From contig JAZNYG010000095.1 in assembly GCA_045594245.1 (NCBI GenBank), forward strand, positions 1 through 30,819: a DNA stretch of 30,819 nt, in the 5' to 3' direction. The DNA is from UBA1189 sp045594245 (GTDB taxonomy: Bacteria > Bacteroidota > Bacteroidia > Bacteroidales > Bacteroidaceae). Below the pieces are notes generated by a model. That model did no database searches. It saw only the letters and a program-made list of their open reading frames with translations, and had not been told where the DNA came from. Both the position numbers and the translations under genes were made by a program. Below are positions 23,890 through 30,819 of this stretch, piece by piece; position 1 is the first letter of the stretch; each line of letters opens with the position of its first letter.

Positions 23890-25458
23890 ATGGTTATGGC
23901 AACACAACGACAACCGCGTACTGCAACTGCGCGTAGAACTGTAAGACAGACTGACGACTATGGACATCTGCAACCTCAAGCTCCAGAACTTGAAGAGGCT
24001 GTATTGGGTGCGCTGATGATTGAAAAAGATGCCTATTCGCTAGTAAGCGAGATACTTAAACCTGAATCGTTCTACGAGCATCGTCACCAAATAATATATA
24101 AAGCTGTTCAGACATTGGCAATCCAGCAGAAACCAGTCGACATTCTGACTGTGGCGGAACAGTTGCGGTCTACGGCTGAGTTGGAAGATGTTGGTGGTCC
24201 TGTTTATATTACGCAGTTGGCTGGAAAGGTTAACTCGTCGGCTCATATCGAGTACCATGCTCGAATCATTGCGCAGAAATTTCTTGCTCGCGAACTCATT
24301 AGCTTTACTAGTGCAATCCAAACTAAGGCTTTTGATGAGACTCAAGATGTAGAAGACCTAATGCAAGAGGCTGAGGGGCAGCTGTTCACTATTTCTCAGC
24401 AGAATATGAAGAAGGATTATACACAAATTAATCCCGTTATTAAACAAGCTTATGAACAATTGAAAGTTGCAGCATCGCGTGACTCAGGTCTTAGCGGCCT
24501 TTCTACAGGTTTCTATGATCTTGACAAGTATACGTCTGGTTGGCAAAATTCTGACCTTGTTATCATAGCTGCTCGTCCTGCGATGGGTAAAACTGCTTTT
24601 GTGCTCTCCATGGCAAAGAATATTGCGGTTAATAATCATGAGCCAGTTGCCTTATTCTCACTTGAGATGAGTAATGTTCAGTTGGTAAATCGTCTGATCA
24701 CTAATGTGTGTGAAATCCCTGGTGAGAAAATTAAAAGCGGTCAGTTGGCACCTTATGAATGGGGTCAGCTTGATAGCAATATCACTTCTTTATTTGATGC
24801 ACCGCTTTATGTAGATGATACTCCGTCTCTTTCAATATTTGAATTACGAACGAAGGCGCGTCGATTGGTACGTGAACATGGTGTTAAGTTGATTATCATC
24901 GATTATTTGCAATTGATGAATGCTTCGGGGGCATCGTTTGGTAGCCGCCAAGAGGAGGTGAGTACAATATCCCGTTCGCTTAAGGGGCTAGCTAAGGAAC
25001 TGAATATTCCAATCATCGCTTTGAGTCAGCTCAATCGTGGCGTGGAGAGTCGTGAAGGTATTGAGGGAAAACGTCCTCAGTTGAGCGACCTCCGTGAGTC
25101 TGGAGCCATTGAGCAGGATGCTGATATTGTTTGCTTTATTCATCGTCCTGAGTATTATAAAATTTTTCAAGACGAGAAGGGTAATGACTTGCATGGTGTA
25201 GCCGAAATCATCATAGCTAAGCATCGAAATGGTGCGGTGGGTGATGTTCGCTTACGTTTTGTCGGTAATTATGCTCGTTTTCAGAATCTACAGGACGATA
25301 GTTTAACTCCATTGCCGGATGATGCGGTTTTGGGTTCTAAAATGAACAGGCGTACAACTGTCAAGTCTAATGAAGAATATATTGGTATGCCGCCTGTTCC
25401 CCCACCTCCAGCTGATAACCCATTCCCAATGGGAGGTGTATCGGATATGCCTTTTTGA
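23890..25458 (+). CDS. dnaB: Replicative DNA helicase
   Basis: A 522-residue hexameric fork helicase. The N-terminal DnaB domain (about 28-135: PQAPELEEAVLGALMIEKDA) is followed by a RecA-like helicase domain with Walker A ARPAMGKTAF (228-237), ALFSLEMSN, LIIIDYLQLM and ALSQLNRGVE, then DLRESGAIEQDADIVCFIHR. No intein interrupts any motif. The C-terminal tail is Pro-rich (PPVPPPPADNPFPMGG). A second ATG six bases in (23896, MATQ) is an equally possible start. Codon use is AT-richer than in apeB or mmdA. It converges with the ABC gene, only 16 bases apart. Confidence 0.96.
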   Translation: MVMATQRQPRTATARRTVRQTDDYGHLQPQAPELEEAVLGALMIEKDAYSLVSEILKPESFYEHRHQIIYKAVQTLAIQQKPVDILTVAEQLRSTAELEDVGGPVYITQLAGKVNSSAHIEYHARIIAQKFLARELISFTSAIQTKAFDETQDVEDLMQEAEGQLFTISQQNMKKDYTQINPVIKQAYEQLKVAASRDSGLSGLSTGFYDLDKYTSGWQNSDLVIIAARPAMGKTAFVLSMAKNIAVNNHEPVALFSLEMSNVQLVNRLITNVCEIPGEKIKSGQLAPYEWGQLDSNITSLFDAPLYVDDTPSLSIFELRTKARRLVREHGVKLIIIDYLQLMNASGASFGSRQEEVSTISRSLKGLAKELNIPIIALSQLNRGVESREGIEGKRPQLSDLRESGAIEQDADIVCFIHRPEYYKIFQDEKGNDLHGVAEIIIAKHRNGAVGDVRLRFVGNYARFQNLQDDSLTPLPDDAVLGSKMNRRTTVKSNEEYIGMPPVPPPPADNPFPMGGVSDMPF

Positions 25459-25473
25459 TACATGCAGGAGTTC

Positions 25474-25505
25474 CTTAAGATCTTCTCAAAGAGTGATCTT
25501 TTAAG
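25474..25505. terminator. Hairpin between the convergent dnaB and ABC genes
   Basis: AAGATC (25477-25482) pairs with GATCTT (25495-25500), with an inner CTC-AAA-GAG and outer pairing CTT/AAG. It overlaps the last codons of the ABC gene and lies just after the dnaB stop, so it may end both transcripts; there is no strong T-tract. Confidence 0.35.
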
Positions 25506-26263
25506 TTGATACGATGCGTGTCGGTGTCGTAATATAGCTCATCGCTGTCAAGAAAGGTGGAGATGGATCCATTGCGTGACAATTCATCCAATGTACCAGT
25601 ATGTAATCCTGTTCGCTGTAATATCCAAATCGTATCAGCAGTCTGAAAGGCAATTTCTAAATCGTGTGTGGAGAGTATTATGAGCTTTTGTTGCTCATGT
25701 GCTAAACGACGTAGTAGTTGCATTATGGAAATCTTGCTCGGATAATCAAGAAATGCTGTTGGCTCGTCAAGAAAGATGATTGGTGTTTGTTGTGCCAGAG
25801 CCTTGGCAATCATAGCTTTTTGTCGCTCTCCGTCGCTTACTTGGTATATTTTGCGATGACGTAAATGGTCGATTCCTACAAGGTTAATGGCATTGTTTAT
25901 AATCTTGGTATCATCCTCAGTAAGCGTTCCCCAGAAATTGGTGTATGGTGAACGCCCCATTCCGACAATCTCTTCAATGGTTAAGTCTGCTGGCATATTC
26001 TTTTCTGTAAGCACCACTCCTATGCGCTCGGAGAGCTCTTTTGATGAGTATTCATCAATAGACTTCTCGTCAATGTAGACTTTGCCTCTCAATGGCGGTT
26101 GGAATGCTGCCATTGTACGCATCAGTGTAGATTTTCCTACTCCATTAGTTCCTATTAGGCAAGTAAGTATACCATGAGGTAGTGAAGCGTTGAGAGTTTC
26201 AGCTACAATATGTTGCTTTTCGTCATCCCGGTAGCCAATGTCAAGATTGCGTAGTTGTAGCAT
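25475..26263 (-). CDS. ABC transporter ATPase, iron-siderophore/cobalamin (FecE) type
   Basis: A 262-residue ATP-binding subunit. Walker A is GTNGVGKST (38-46), the signature reads VSDGERQ (142-148, in place of LSGGQRQ), Walker B is PIIFLDEP (161-168) with the H-loop in STHDLE. The segment IVGMGRSPYTNFWG (99-112) is typical of the FecE/BtuD/FhuC branch. The Q-loop position reads VLTEKNMPADLT without the usual glutamine, which I associate with the Bacteroidetes members. No permease or binding protein gene is adjacent; it starts 21 bases after the S37 peptidase gene, so it may be co-transcribed with it and work with a permease encoded elsewhere. Confidence 0.88.
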   Translation of the reverse strand: MLQLRNLDIGYRDDEKQHIVAETLNASLPHGILTCLIGTNGVGKSTLMRTMAAFQPPLRGKVYIDEKSIDEYSSKELSERIGVVLTEKNMPADLTIEEIVGMGRSPYTNFWGTLTEDDTKIINNAINLVGIDHLRHRKIYQVSDGERQKAMIAKALAQQTPIIFLDEPTAFLDYPSKISIMQLLRRLAHEQQKLIILSTHDLEIAFQTADTIWILQRTGLHTGTLDELSRNGSISTFLDSDELYYDTDTHRINLKDHSLRRS

Positions 26264-26284
26264 TGTTGTAATTGTTAGTTGGTG

Positions 26285-27571
26285 TTACTTTGTCCAACTT
26301 TTTAGTATCTTTTTAATTTTCTTTTGGATATCCTCGGGCATGGTACTTATACGTGCTTTGTGTGAACCGCCAGGTTCTACAAACACATGAATATGTTTTT
26401 TATCATCAAGCCATGTTACTCCTGTTGCCGACCAAGGATCATATTCTCCATAAATAAACATCATGGGCAAATCGTTCTCTTTTAGAAAGGTATTGGTGCG
26501 TTCGTAGAGGTTACTGTCAAATTCGATGTAGGTGAGAGAGTCGGGGATCATAACACGACGCATATAGCCTTCTGTCTGAGGTATTGAAAGATGTTTTTCA
26601 AAAGGTTCTGTATCGTACCCATAGTAGCCTAGTTCACGCATGGCTTGTACATTAAATGACGTGTAGGGGGTCTGTTGTGCAAAGTAACTTGGCTCACACT
26701 TGTCAATTAGGTGGTTGTAGTAGAGGCTGTCGGAGGCCGTGCGAGTAGGTATCTGTTCGGTGTCATCACCCCATTGCCAAAATGCAAATGAATATTCCAG
26801 TACGGCCAAATCAAAAATCTCGCTGATAGGTACTCGGAAAGTGTAACCTTTTCGGGTACAATAATCAGCGAACATCGGTTGAAGGGTGGCTCGGCGTTTG
26901 AGCGTCTCTAGTTGAAACTCCTGAATCCTAGCACGTTGTTCGGGGGTACCTGCTTGATTAATAAAAGGCTCGTGACGTCCATCTTCAAGTGATTTGTTGA
27001 GTGGCGCGACATAGGATACCGAACCATCCACATCGTCAGGATAGAATGTACGATAGAACATTGTTGTTTGTCCACCCTTGCTAATGCCTGTTGTGAACCA
27101 CTTTCCTGGGTATACTTCACGCAAAATGTTGCGTATGTGGTGGTAGTCGCCAGCCGAATTTACTACGGTAAGATGACTCCAGTCGCAGGGCGTTGGCGTA
27201 GACTCAAGGAAATAGCGGTGTTCTACGAATACTAAGTTGGCTTCAAGTAGAGTCGATAGCTCTTCTTGATAGTCAGGGTGTAGGGCATAGGCGGCACCGT
27301 ATCCCTCGGTGACCATTACGGTTGGACAATCGAATCCCCTGTGTTTGATGATGATGCGTTGCCTAAATATACCCTCATCCATGTTGCTCCAGTCTAATTG
27401 TTGCTCGATGAAGCATACAAGTTTTTCAAGCTCGTCGGTCGATTGCAGTGCTTTTATATCGCTCACGGCGGGTATTGCACCTAATCGATTGGTTAATTCA
27501 GTGGCCGTAGCTGTGGCGCTGATTATTCCTATGACCCATACCGCCAATATACGTATCATATTCTTTTTCAT
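26285..27571 (-). CDS. Secreted S37-family serine aminopeptidase (PS-10 type)
   Basis: A 428-residue alpha/beta hydrolase-type peptidase with a signal peptide (about 1-24, MIRILAVWVIGIISATATA). The nucleophile segment is TTGISKGGQTTMFYRTFYPD with Ser164; YGEYDPW holds Asp378 and EPGGSHKARI holds His404, completing a triad. EHRYF and the PD(D)VDG motif after the nucleophile fit the S37 (prolyl tri/tetrapeptidyl aminopeptidase) family; the S28 clan relatives are the alternative. The likely job is extracytoplasmic trimming of peptides. It starts 32 bases after the TIR-Sel1 stop and ends 21 bases before the ABC start. Confidence 0.85.
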   Translation of the reverse strand: MKKNMIRILAVWVIGIISATATATELTNRLGAIPAVSDIKALQSTDELEKLVCFIEQQLDWSNMDEGIFRQRIIIKHRGFDCPTVMVTEGYGAAYALHPDYQEELSTLLEANLVFVEHRYFLESTPTPCDWSHLTVVNSAGDYHHIRNILREVYPGKWFTTGISKGGQTTMFYRTFYPDDVDGSVSYVAPLNKSLEDGRHEPFINQAGTPEQRARIQEFQLETLKRRATLQPMFADYCTRKGYTFRVPISEIFDLAVLEYSFAFWQWGDDTEQIPTRTASDSLYYNHLIDKCEPSYFAQQTPYTSFNVQAMRELGYYGYDTEPFEKHLSIPQTEGYMRRVMIPDSLTYIEFDSNLYERTNTFLKENDLPMMFIYGEYDPWSATGVTWLDDKKHIHVFVEPGGSHKARISTMPEDIQKKIKKILKSWTK

Positions 27572-27603
27572 GATGGTGTTTTTTTGAGGTTTCTATTCCA
27601 GAT

Positions 27604-28602
27604 TTAACGGTGAGCACCTATTTCTTCTAAACGCTCTTCTGCTTGTACGCTTCCCAAATCTGCTGCACGGTCGTAATATGCAATAGCGGTATCCACATTG
27701 CGCGTTACTCCTTCGCCATAATAATAGGAGTTCCCGAGATTGTATAAGGCACGTACATTGCCTTGTTCCGCGGCTTTTTCGTACCAATATACAGAACGCT
27801 CATAGTTCTCGGGGAGGCCTTCGCCGTAATAATAGCAATTACCCAAGTCGCATTGTGCGTCAGCATGTCCCATTTCGGCCGCTTGGGTATACCACTTTAC
27901 AGCTTCGTAGTAGCTTTGCCTTACACCATTTCCATAATAATAAGCTTCTGCTTTAAGATAACAGTCTTCGGGTGTGATGGTCTCTTCAGTATCTTTTTTC
28001 TCCGTAAGAAGGGGAGCCTCATCTTTTATTTCTGTTGGGGTAATCTCCTCTTCGTGACTTGATGTATAGTCATTCTCTGTTGCTGGGGCCACGTATGACG
28101 AATATCCATACGAATCCTCATGTGTAGGTTCGTTTACTTTGATTGGTGTTGCGCTTTGTTCTAGATTGCTGCCTGCGGTGTATGCCTCTCCATTATTGTC
28201 ATGAACATTAGATTGTGGCTCTGGCTGTTGTGTTGTAACTTCAGATGCAAGCAGATTATTGGTGAATATCAGCTTCTTGATCCAACCAATATATCTCTCG
28301 GTCTCTTTTTGTAGTTCCTCTCTATTTTCTTGTCCAACGGTGAGAACAGGAATGTCTCTTTTTGTGGCTTTCTCTATTTCACGATTAATCTGTGGCGTGG
28401 TACTGTAATTCTGCGAATAAATGACCAGTAACATGCGGCTTTCTTCTACGGCCTTCAATGATGCGGTTGATAATACTTGTCCCGTAGGTATGTCTCTGCA
28501 ACCAAGGAAACACTTTATTCCATTACTTTCAAAATTCATGCAGATTGTTTCTGCTAATTTTTTATCTTTGGCGTTATAAGTTATAAATACATCGTATTGC
28601 AT
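27604..28602 (-). CDS. TIR-domain protein with Sel1 repeats
   Basis: The start is taken at MQYDVFITYN (28602), because the TIR domain begins there and a candidate -7 box at 28639-28646 would exclude the upstream in-frame ATG at 28641. The 332-residue protein has a TIR domain at 1-115 (YDVFITYNAKDKKLAETICM, GIKCFLGCRDIPTGQ, LLVIYSQNYSTTPQINREIE), an acidic low-complexity linker at 116-210, and three 36-residue Sel1 repeats at about 213-248, 249-284 and 285-320 (AEAYYYGNGV, GNCYYYGEGL, GNSYYYGEGV). Glu75 sits where TIR NADases carry their catalytic glutamate. No signal peptide or membrane helix. It may be a NAD-consuming effector, a signalling adaptor or an anti-phage protein; the sequence does not decide. 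Confidence 0.88.
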   Translation of the reverse strand: MQYDVFITYNAKDKKLAETICMNFESNGIKCFLGCRDIPTGQVLSTASLKAVEESRMLLVIYSQNYSTTPQINREIEKATKRDIPVLTVGQENREELQKETERYIGWIKKLIFTNNLLASEVTTQQPEPQSNVHDNNGEAYTAGSNLEQSATPIKVNEPTHEDSYGYSSYVAPATENDYTSSHEEEITPTEIKDEAPLLTEKKDTEETITPEDCYLKAEAYYYGNGVRQSYYEAVKWYTQAAEMGHADAQCDLGNCYYYGEGLPENYERSVYWYEKAAEQGNVRALYNLGNSYYYGEGVTRNVDTAIAYYDRAADLGSVQAEERLEEIGAHR

Positions 28603-28638
28603 AATCAATAAAATATTGGAGTTAATCATTATATATTG

Positions 28639-28646
28639 CAAAGGTA
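28639..28646 (-). promoter_or_regulatory. Candidate -7 box of the TIR-Sel1/S37/ABC run
   Basis: TACCTTTG on the minus strand. It overlaps the in-frame upstream ATG at 28641 and so supports a start at 28602, with a leader of about 30 bases. The -33 position reads TTTC at 20-base spacing. Confidence 0.5.
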
Positions 28647-28818
28647 TAGATAATTCCTAAAAACACGAAATTTGTACGGCAAAATCATACGGATAAGATG
28701 GTATGTCATTTTGGGGCTTTATAGACTATGGGGCAAAGACTTAAATCATGCGAATCTGCTTTATTCGCTTGACTGTTGATGCGAAAAATGAAATATGATT
28801 TGGAAAACGGCAAATAAA

Positions 28819-28850
28819 TTTGCGTTTTCGCTTGTCTTGCATTAATTTTG
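28819..28850 (+). promoter_or_regulatory. Promoter of the AIR synthase gene
   Basis: TTTG (28819-28822) and TAATTTTG (28843-28850) are exactly 20 bases apart, a full match to the Bacteroidetes consensus, 36 bases upstream of the ATG at 28887. Confidence 0.7.
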
Positions 28851-28886
28851 CAAAAAAAATATAGCTAATTATTCTTTACTTGTAAC

Positions 28887-30056
28887 ATGAGCAATCAACG
28901 TTATATGATGCGTGGAGTATCGGCTTCGAAGGAAGATGTACACAATGCTATCAAAAATATCGACAAGGGTATATTCCCCAACGCATTCTGCAAGATTATC
29001 CCTGACCTTTTGGGTGGTGATGAAGAGTACTGTAACATAATGCATGCCGATGGTGCTGGTACTAAGTCTTCTTTGGCTTATATGTATTGGAAGGAGACTG
29101 GGGACCTTGGTGTTTGGAAGGGTATCGCACAAGATGCACTTATTATGAATATTGATGATCTATTGTGTGTTGGCGCTACAGATAATATCTTGGTCTCATC
29201 GACTATTGGCCGCAATAAATTATTGATTCCAGGTGAGGTGATATCTGCAATCATTAATGGTACTGACGAATTGCTGTCTGAGTTGCGCGAGATGGGCGTA
29301 GGTGTATATGCTACAGGCGGCGAAACTGCTGATGTAGGAGACCTTGTACGTACCATTATTGTGGATAGTACGGTGACTTGTCGTATGAAGCGCAGTGATG
29401 TCATCGATAATGGTAATATACAGGCAGGCGATGTTATTGTTGGCCTTGCTTCATATGGTCAGGCAACTTATGAAAAGGAGTATAACGGTGGTATGGGTAG
29501 TAATGGGCTTACAAGTGCACGGCATGATGTGTTTGCTAAGTATTTGGCTGAGAAGTATCCAGAGAGCTATGACTGTGCTGTACCTGATGAGCTTGTTTAT
29601 TCTGGAACTAAGCACTTGACCGATAACATTGAGGGGAGTTCGCTTGATGCGGGTAAACTCGTGCTTTCTCCAACTCGTACTTATGCTCCCGTCATTAAGC
29701 AGATACTTAATGAAATGCGACATGATATCCATGGCATGATACATTGTTCGGGTGGCGCACAAACCAAGATATTGCACTTTATAGACAATTTGCATGTTGT
29801 TAAGGATAATATGTTCTCTGTGCCCCCGCTCTTTAAAACTATTCAGGAAGAGAGTCATACAGATTGGACTGAGATGTATAAGGTTTTCAATATGGGACAC
29901 CGAATGGAATTATATCTTCCTGCAGATAAGGCACAGCGTATCATTGAAATTAGTAAAAGCTTTGGTGTTGATGCGCAGATTGTTGGATATGTAGAGGCTA
30001 GCGAAAAGAAGCAACTAGACATCCATAGCGAGTTTGGCGAGTTTCACTACGAATAG
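28887..30056 (+). CDS. purM: Phosphoribosylformylglycinamidine cyclo-ligase (AIR synthase) family protein
   Basis: A 389-residue AIR-synthase-fold protein expected to close the imidazole ring in purine synthesis. MHADGAGTKSSLAYMYWKET (about 53-72), AQDALIMNIDDLLCVGAT, GVYATGGETADVGDL, DVIVGLASYGQATYEKEYNG, MIHCSGGAQTKILHF and the C-terminal VFNMGHRMELYLP match PurM landmarks (DGVGTK, DxVxMxVND, GGETAEMP, FNxGxGM) with Bacteroidetes-type variation. It is about 40 residues longer than the E. coli enzyme. It has its own promoter and a strong terminator. A purF-like gene follows after the opposing tRNA-Thr, supporting a purine role but in a separate transcript. Confidence 0.88.
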   Translation: MSNQRYMMRGVSASKEDVHNAIKNIDKGIFPNAFCKIIPDLLGGDEEYCNIMHADGAGTKSSLAYMYWKETGDLGVWKGIAQDALIMNIDDLLCVGATDNILVSSTIGRNKLLIPGEVISAIINGTDELLSELREMGVGVYATGGETADVGDLVRTIIVDSTVTCRMKRSDVIDNGNIQAGDVIVGLASYGQATYEKEYNGGMGSNGLTSARHDVFAKYLAEKYPESYDCAVPDELVYSGTKHLTDNIEGSSLDAGKLVLSPTRTYAPVIKQILNEMRHDIHGMIHCSGGAQTKILHFIDNLHVVKDNMFSVPPLFKTIQEESHTDWTEMYKVFNMGHRMELYLPADKAQRIIEISKSFGVDAQIVGYVEASEKKQLDIHSEFGEFHYE

Positions 30057-30078
30057 GGACATCCCATTTTATAAATTA

Positions 30079-30107
30079 AATCCTCGATTTTGTCGAGGAT
30101 TTTTTTT
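30079..30107 (+). terminator. Intrinsic terminator of purM
   Basis: AATCCTCGA (30079-30087) and TCGAGGATT (30093-30101) form a perfect 9-bp stem around TTTTG, followed by seven more T. It lies 23 bases after the purM stop. Confidence 0.9.
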
Positions 30108-30226
30108 GTCTTATAAGATGAATTCAGGAAGTGGTGACGCTCTCTCTCGGAAATTGTTTTTCCTACGGAATAAAGATGATAGGAAGGTGGTTGAAACGTT
30201 TTTTTTAACGTCCTAAGGGGAGTCTG

Positions 30227-30299
<73 letters not shown>

Positions 30300-30341
30300 C
30301 TGTCATAAGCCCGGTGCTTGGCTTGGCTGAAAATGCGGTTG

Positions 30342-30373
30342 CAAAAGTAGAATATTTTGCGCTAACTGCCAAA
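30342..30373 (-). promoter_or_regulatory. Promoter of tRNA-Thr(CGT)
   Basis: On the minus strand, TTTG (30373-30370) and TACTTTTG (30349-30342) are 20 bases apart, a full consensus match. It leaves a 5' leader of roughly 35 bases to be removed before the mature tRNA. Confidence 0.65.
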
Positions 30374-30475
30374 TAAAACGGGAAGTTTTTTCGATACAAT
30401 ATTGGGTGGTGTGAAATGTGAAAATTATTTTAAATATAATAGGTGTTATTAGTTCGAAGTATGGATTTTTATTTG

Positions 30476-30483
30476 TAATTTTG
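30476..30483 (+). promoter_or_regulatory. -7 box for the purF-like leader transcript
   Basis: TAATTTTG matches TAnnTTTG; TTCG at 30453-30456 lies 19 bases upstream as a possible -33. Transcription would start near 30490, directly before the structured leader, about 200 bases ahead of the purF-like ATG. Confidence 0.55.
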
Positions 30484-30494
30484 CACGAACAAAA

Positions 30495-30585
30495 AGTGTC
30501 ATTGCGTTATGTCGTACTTGTCTGATAAATGGCTGTCGAAGAATTCTCGTATTGAGGATTCACAGCAGTGTCACTCTTCTTTTTT
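30495..30585 (+). ncRNA. Candidate structured leader RNA or small RNA with T-tract
   Basis: AGTGTCATTGC (30495-30505) pairs with GCAGTGTCACT (30565-30575): eleven positions with one T-T mismatch and one G-U pair. The enclosed region holds a second hairpin, GAATTCTC (30541-30548) with GAGGATTC (30554-30561) around GTATT. The outer stem is followed at once by CTTCTTTTTT (30576-30585). The whole would be a short RNA of about 95 nt starting at the promoter above, or the first domain of a cis-regulatory leader. It does not match a riboswitch class I can name. Confidence 0.4.
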
Positions 30586-30606
30586 AATACATGAGTTTTT
30601 AGGTTT

Positions 30607-30650
30607 CCCTTTACAGTTGTCTTTGCCGGTCGCTGTAAGGGGATGTTTTT
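30607..30650 (+). terminator. Terminator-like hairpin (possible attenuator) ahead of the purF-like gene
   Basis: CCCTTTACAG (30607-30616) pairs with CTGTAAGGGG (30633-30642) over ten positions with one G-U pair and a 16-base loop, followed by ATGTTTTT (30643-30650). It lies between the promoter and the ATG at 30692, the arrangement expected of transcription attenuation. Confidence 0.5.
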
Positions 30651-30691
30651 AATAGGTAATAGTTAGTTTTTTTAGAAGAAAAAAGAAAACA

Positions 30692-30819
30692 ATGGAACCG
30701 TTGAATCATGATTGTGGAATCGTAATGATTCGTTTGTTGAAACCGCTGAGCTACTATCAGCAGAAGTACGGAACATGGCAGTATCCGATGCACAAGCTCT
30801 ATCTCATGATGGAGAAGCA
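30692..30819 (+). CDS. Amidophosphoribosyltransferase-like protein, 5' part only
   Basis: Only 42 codons are in the window. The protein starts MEPLNHDCGIVMIRLLKPLS and continues into a KYGTWQYPMHKLYLMMEK segment. A short propeptide followed by Cys-Gly (Cys8 as the new N-terminal nucleophile after processing) is the hallmark of class II glutamine amidotransferases, and this opening resembles the Bacteroidetes PurF-like amidophosphoribosyltransferases that I recall as longer than standard PurF. PurF-like enzymes make phosphoribosylamine from PRPP and glutamine, the first step of purine synthesis. The product call rests on the N-terminus alone; another class II amidotransferase remains possible. 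Confidence 0.65.
   Translation, partial: MEPLNHDCGIVMIRLLKPLSYYQQKYGTWQYPMHKLYLMMEK

Noticed and set aside
23890..25458. Intein in dnaB
   Set aside because: The helicase motifs follow one another with normal spacing and total length is ordinary, so there is no insertion.
28603..28641. Upstream start for the TIR-Sel1 protein (MQYIMINSNILLI...)
   Set aside because: A candidate -7 box overlaps this ATG and the TIR fold begins at the internal Met at 28602.
30301..30660. 6S RNA as identity of the leader region
   Set aside because: The ends do not pair into one long rod with a central bubble; instead two separate hairpins each end in a T-tract. Not excluded without a covariance search.

Overview
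This window is chromosomal DNA from a member of the order Bacteroidales (Bacteroidaceae/Prevotellaceae type; I cannot name the genus). The evidence is consistent: several start sites are preceded by the Bacteroidetes promoter pattern (TAnnTTTG near -7, often with TTTG about 20 bases upstream), Shine-Dalgarno motifs are scarce, and the gene content is Bacteroidetes-specific (a lamin-tail/OadG fusion, an HU-CCDC81/SPOR protein, a DUF4494 protein, a TGS-bearing nucleoside kinase, an EF-G paralogue with a degenerate G domain). I see no phage, transposase, integrase or CRISPR array; this is mostly core genome.

Layout. (1) 1-4818, minus strand: a propionate-pathway operon in transcription order mce (methylmalonyl-CoA epimerase), mmdA (carboxyltransferase), OadG-type gamma subunit, biotin carrier and OadB-type Na+ pump (cut by the window edge). 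Together they make a sodium-pumping methylmalonyl-CoA decarboxylase. Every junction of this operon carries palindromic or 7-bp repeat DNA. (2) 4997-7402, minus: a solitary TonB-dependent receptor. (3) 7641-11668, plus: a nucleoside kinase, then an EF-G paralogue whose catalytic histidine is replaced by serine. (4) 11810-14098, plus: M18 aminopeptidase and a nitrilase-family amidase, with a tRNA-Ser(CGA) on the minus strand between them. (5) 14154-16944, minus: a tight four-gene run of an HU-like/SPOR membrane protein, a zinc-ribbon/FHA protein, a DUF4494 protein and the PLP-homeostasis protein YggS. (6) 17079-21018, minus: proC-proB-proA (proline from glutamate), followed by a secreted endonuclease/exonuclease/phosphatase-family protein. 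(7) 21206-23697, minus: a GH28 pectinase-type hydrolase and ispE. (8) 23890-25458, plus: dnaB. (9) 25475-28602, minus: a TIR-Sel1 protein, an S37 secreted peptidase and a lone iron-type ABC ATPase, closely spaced and probably co-transcribed. (10) 28887-30819: an AIR synthase (purM-like) with a clear terminator, tRNA-Thr(CGT) on the minus strand, then a roughly 200-base structured leader ahead of an amidophosphoribosyltransferase-like gene cut by the right edge.

The observations most worth following are the structured leader with two hairpin/T-tract signals upstream of the purF-like gene, the TIR-Sel1/peptidase/ABC cluster, the degenerate EF-G with a palindrome beside its promoter, and the recurrent heptamer arrays inside the methylmalonyl-CoA decarboxylase operon. 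No calculation or database search was run; all calls come from reading the sequence and from family knowledge.
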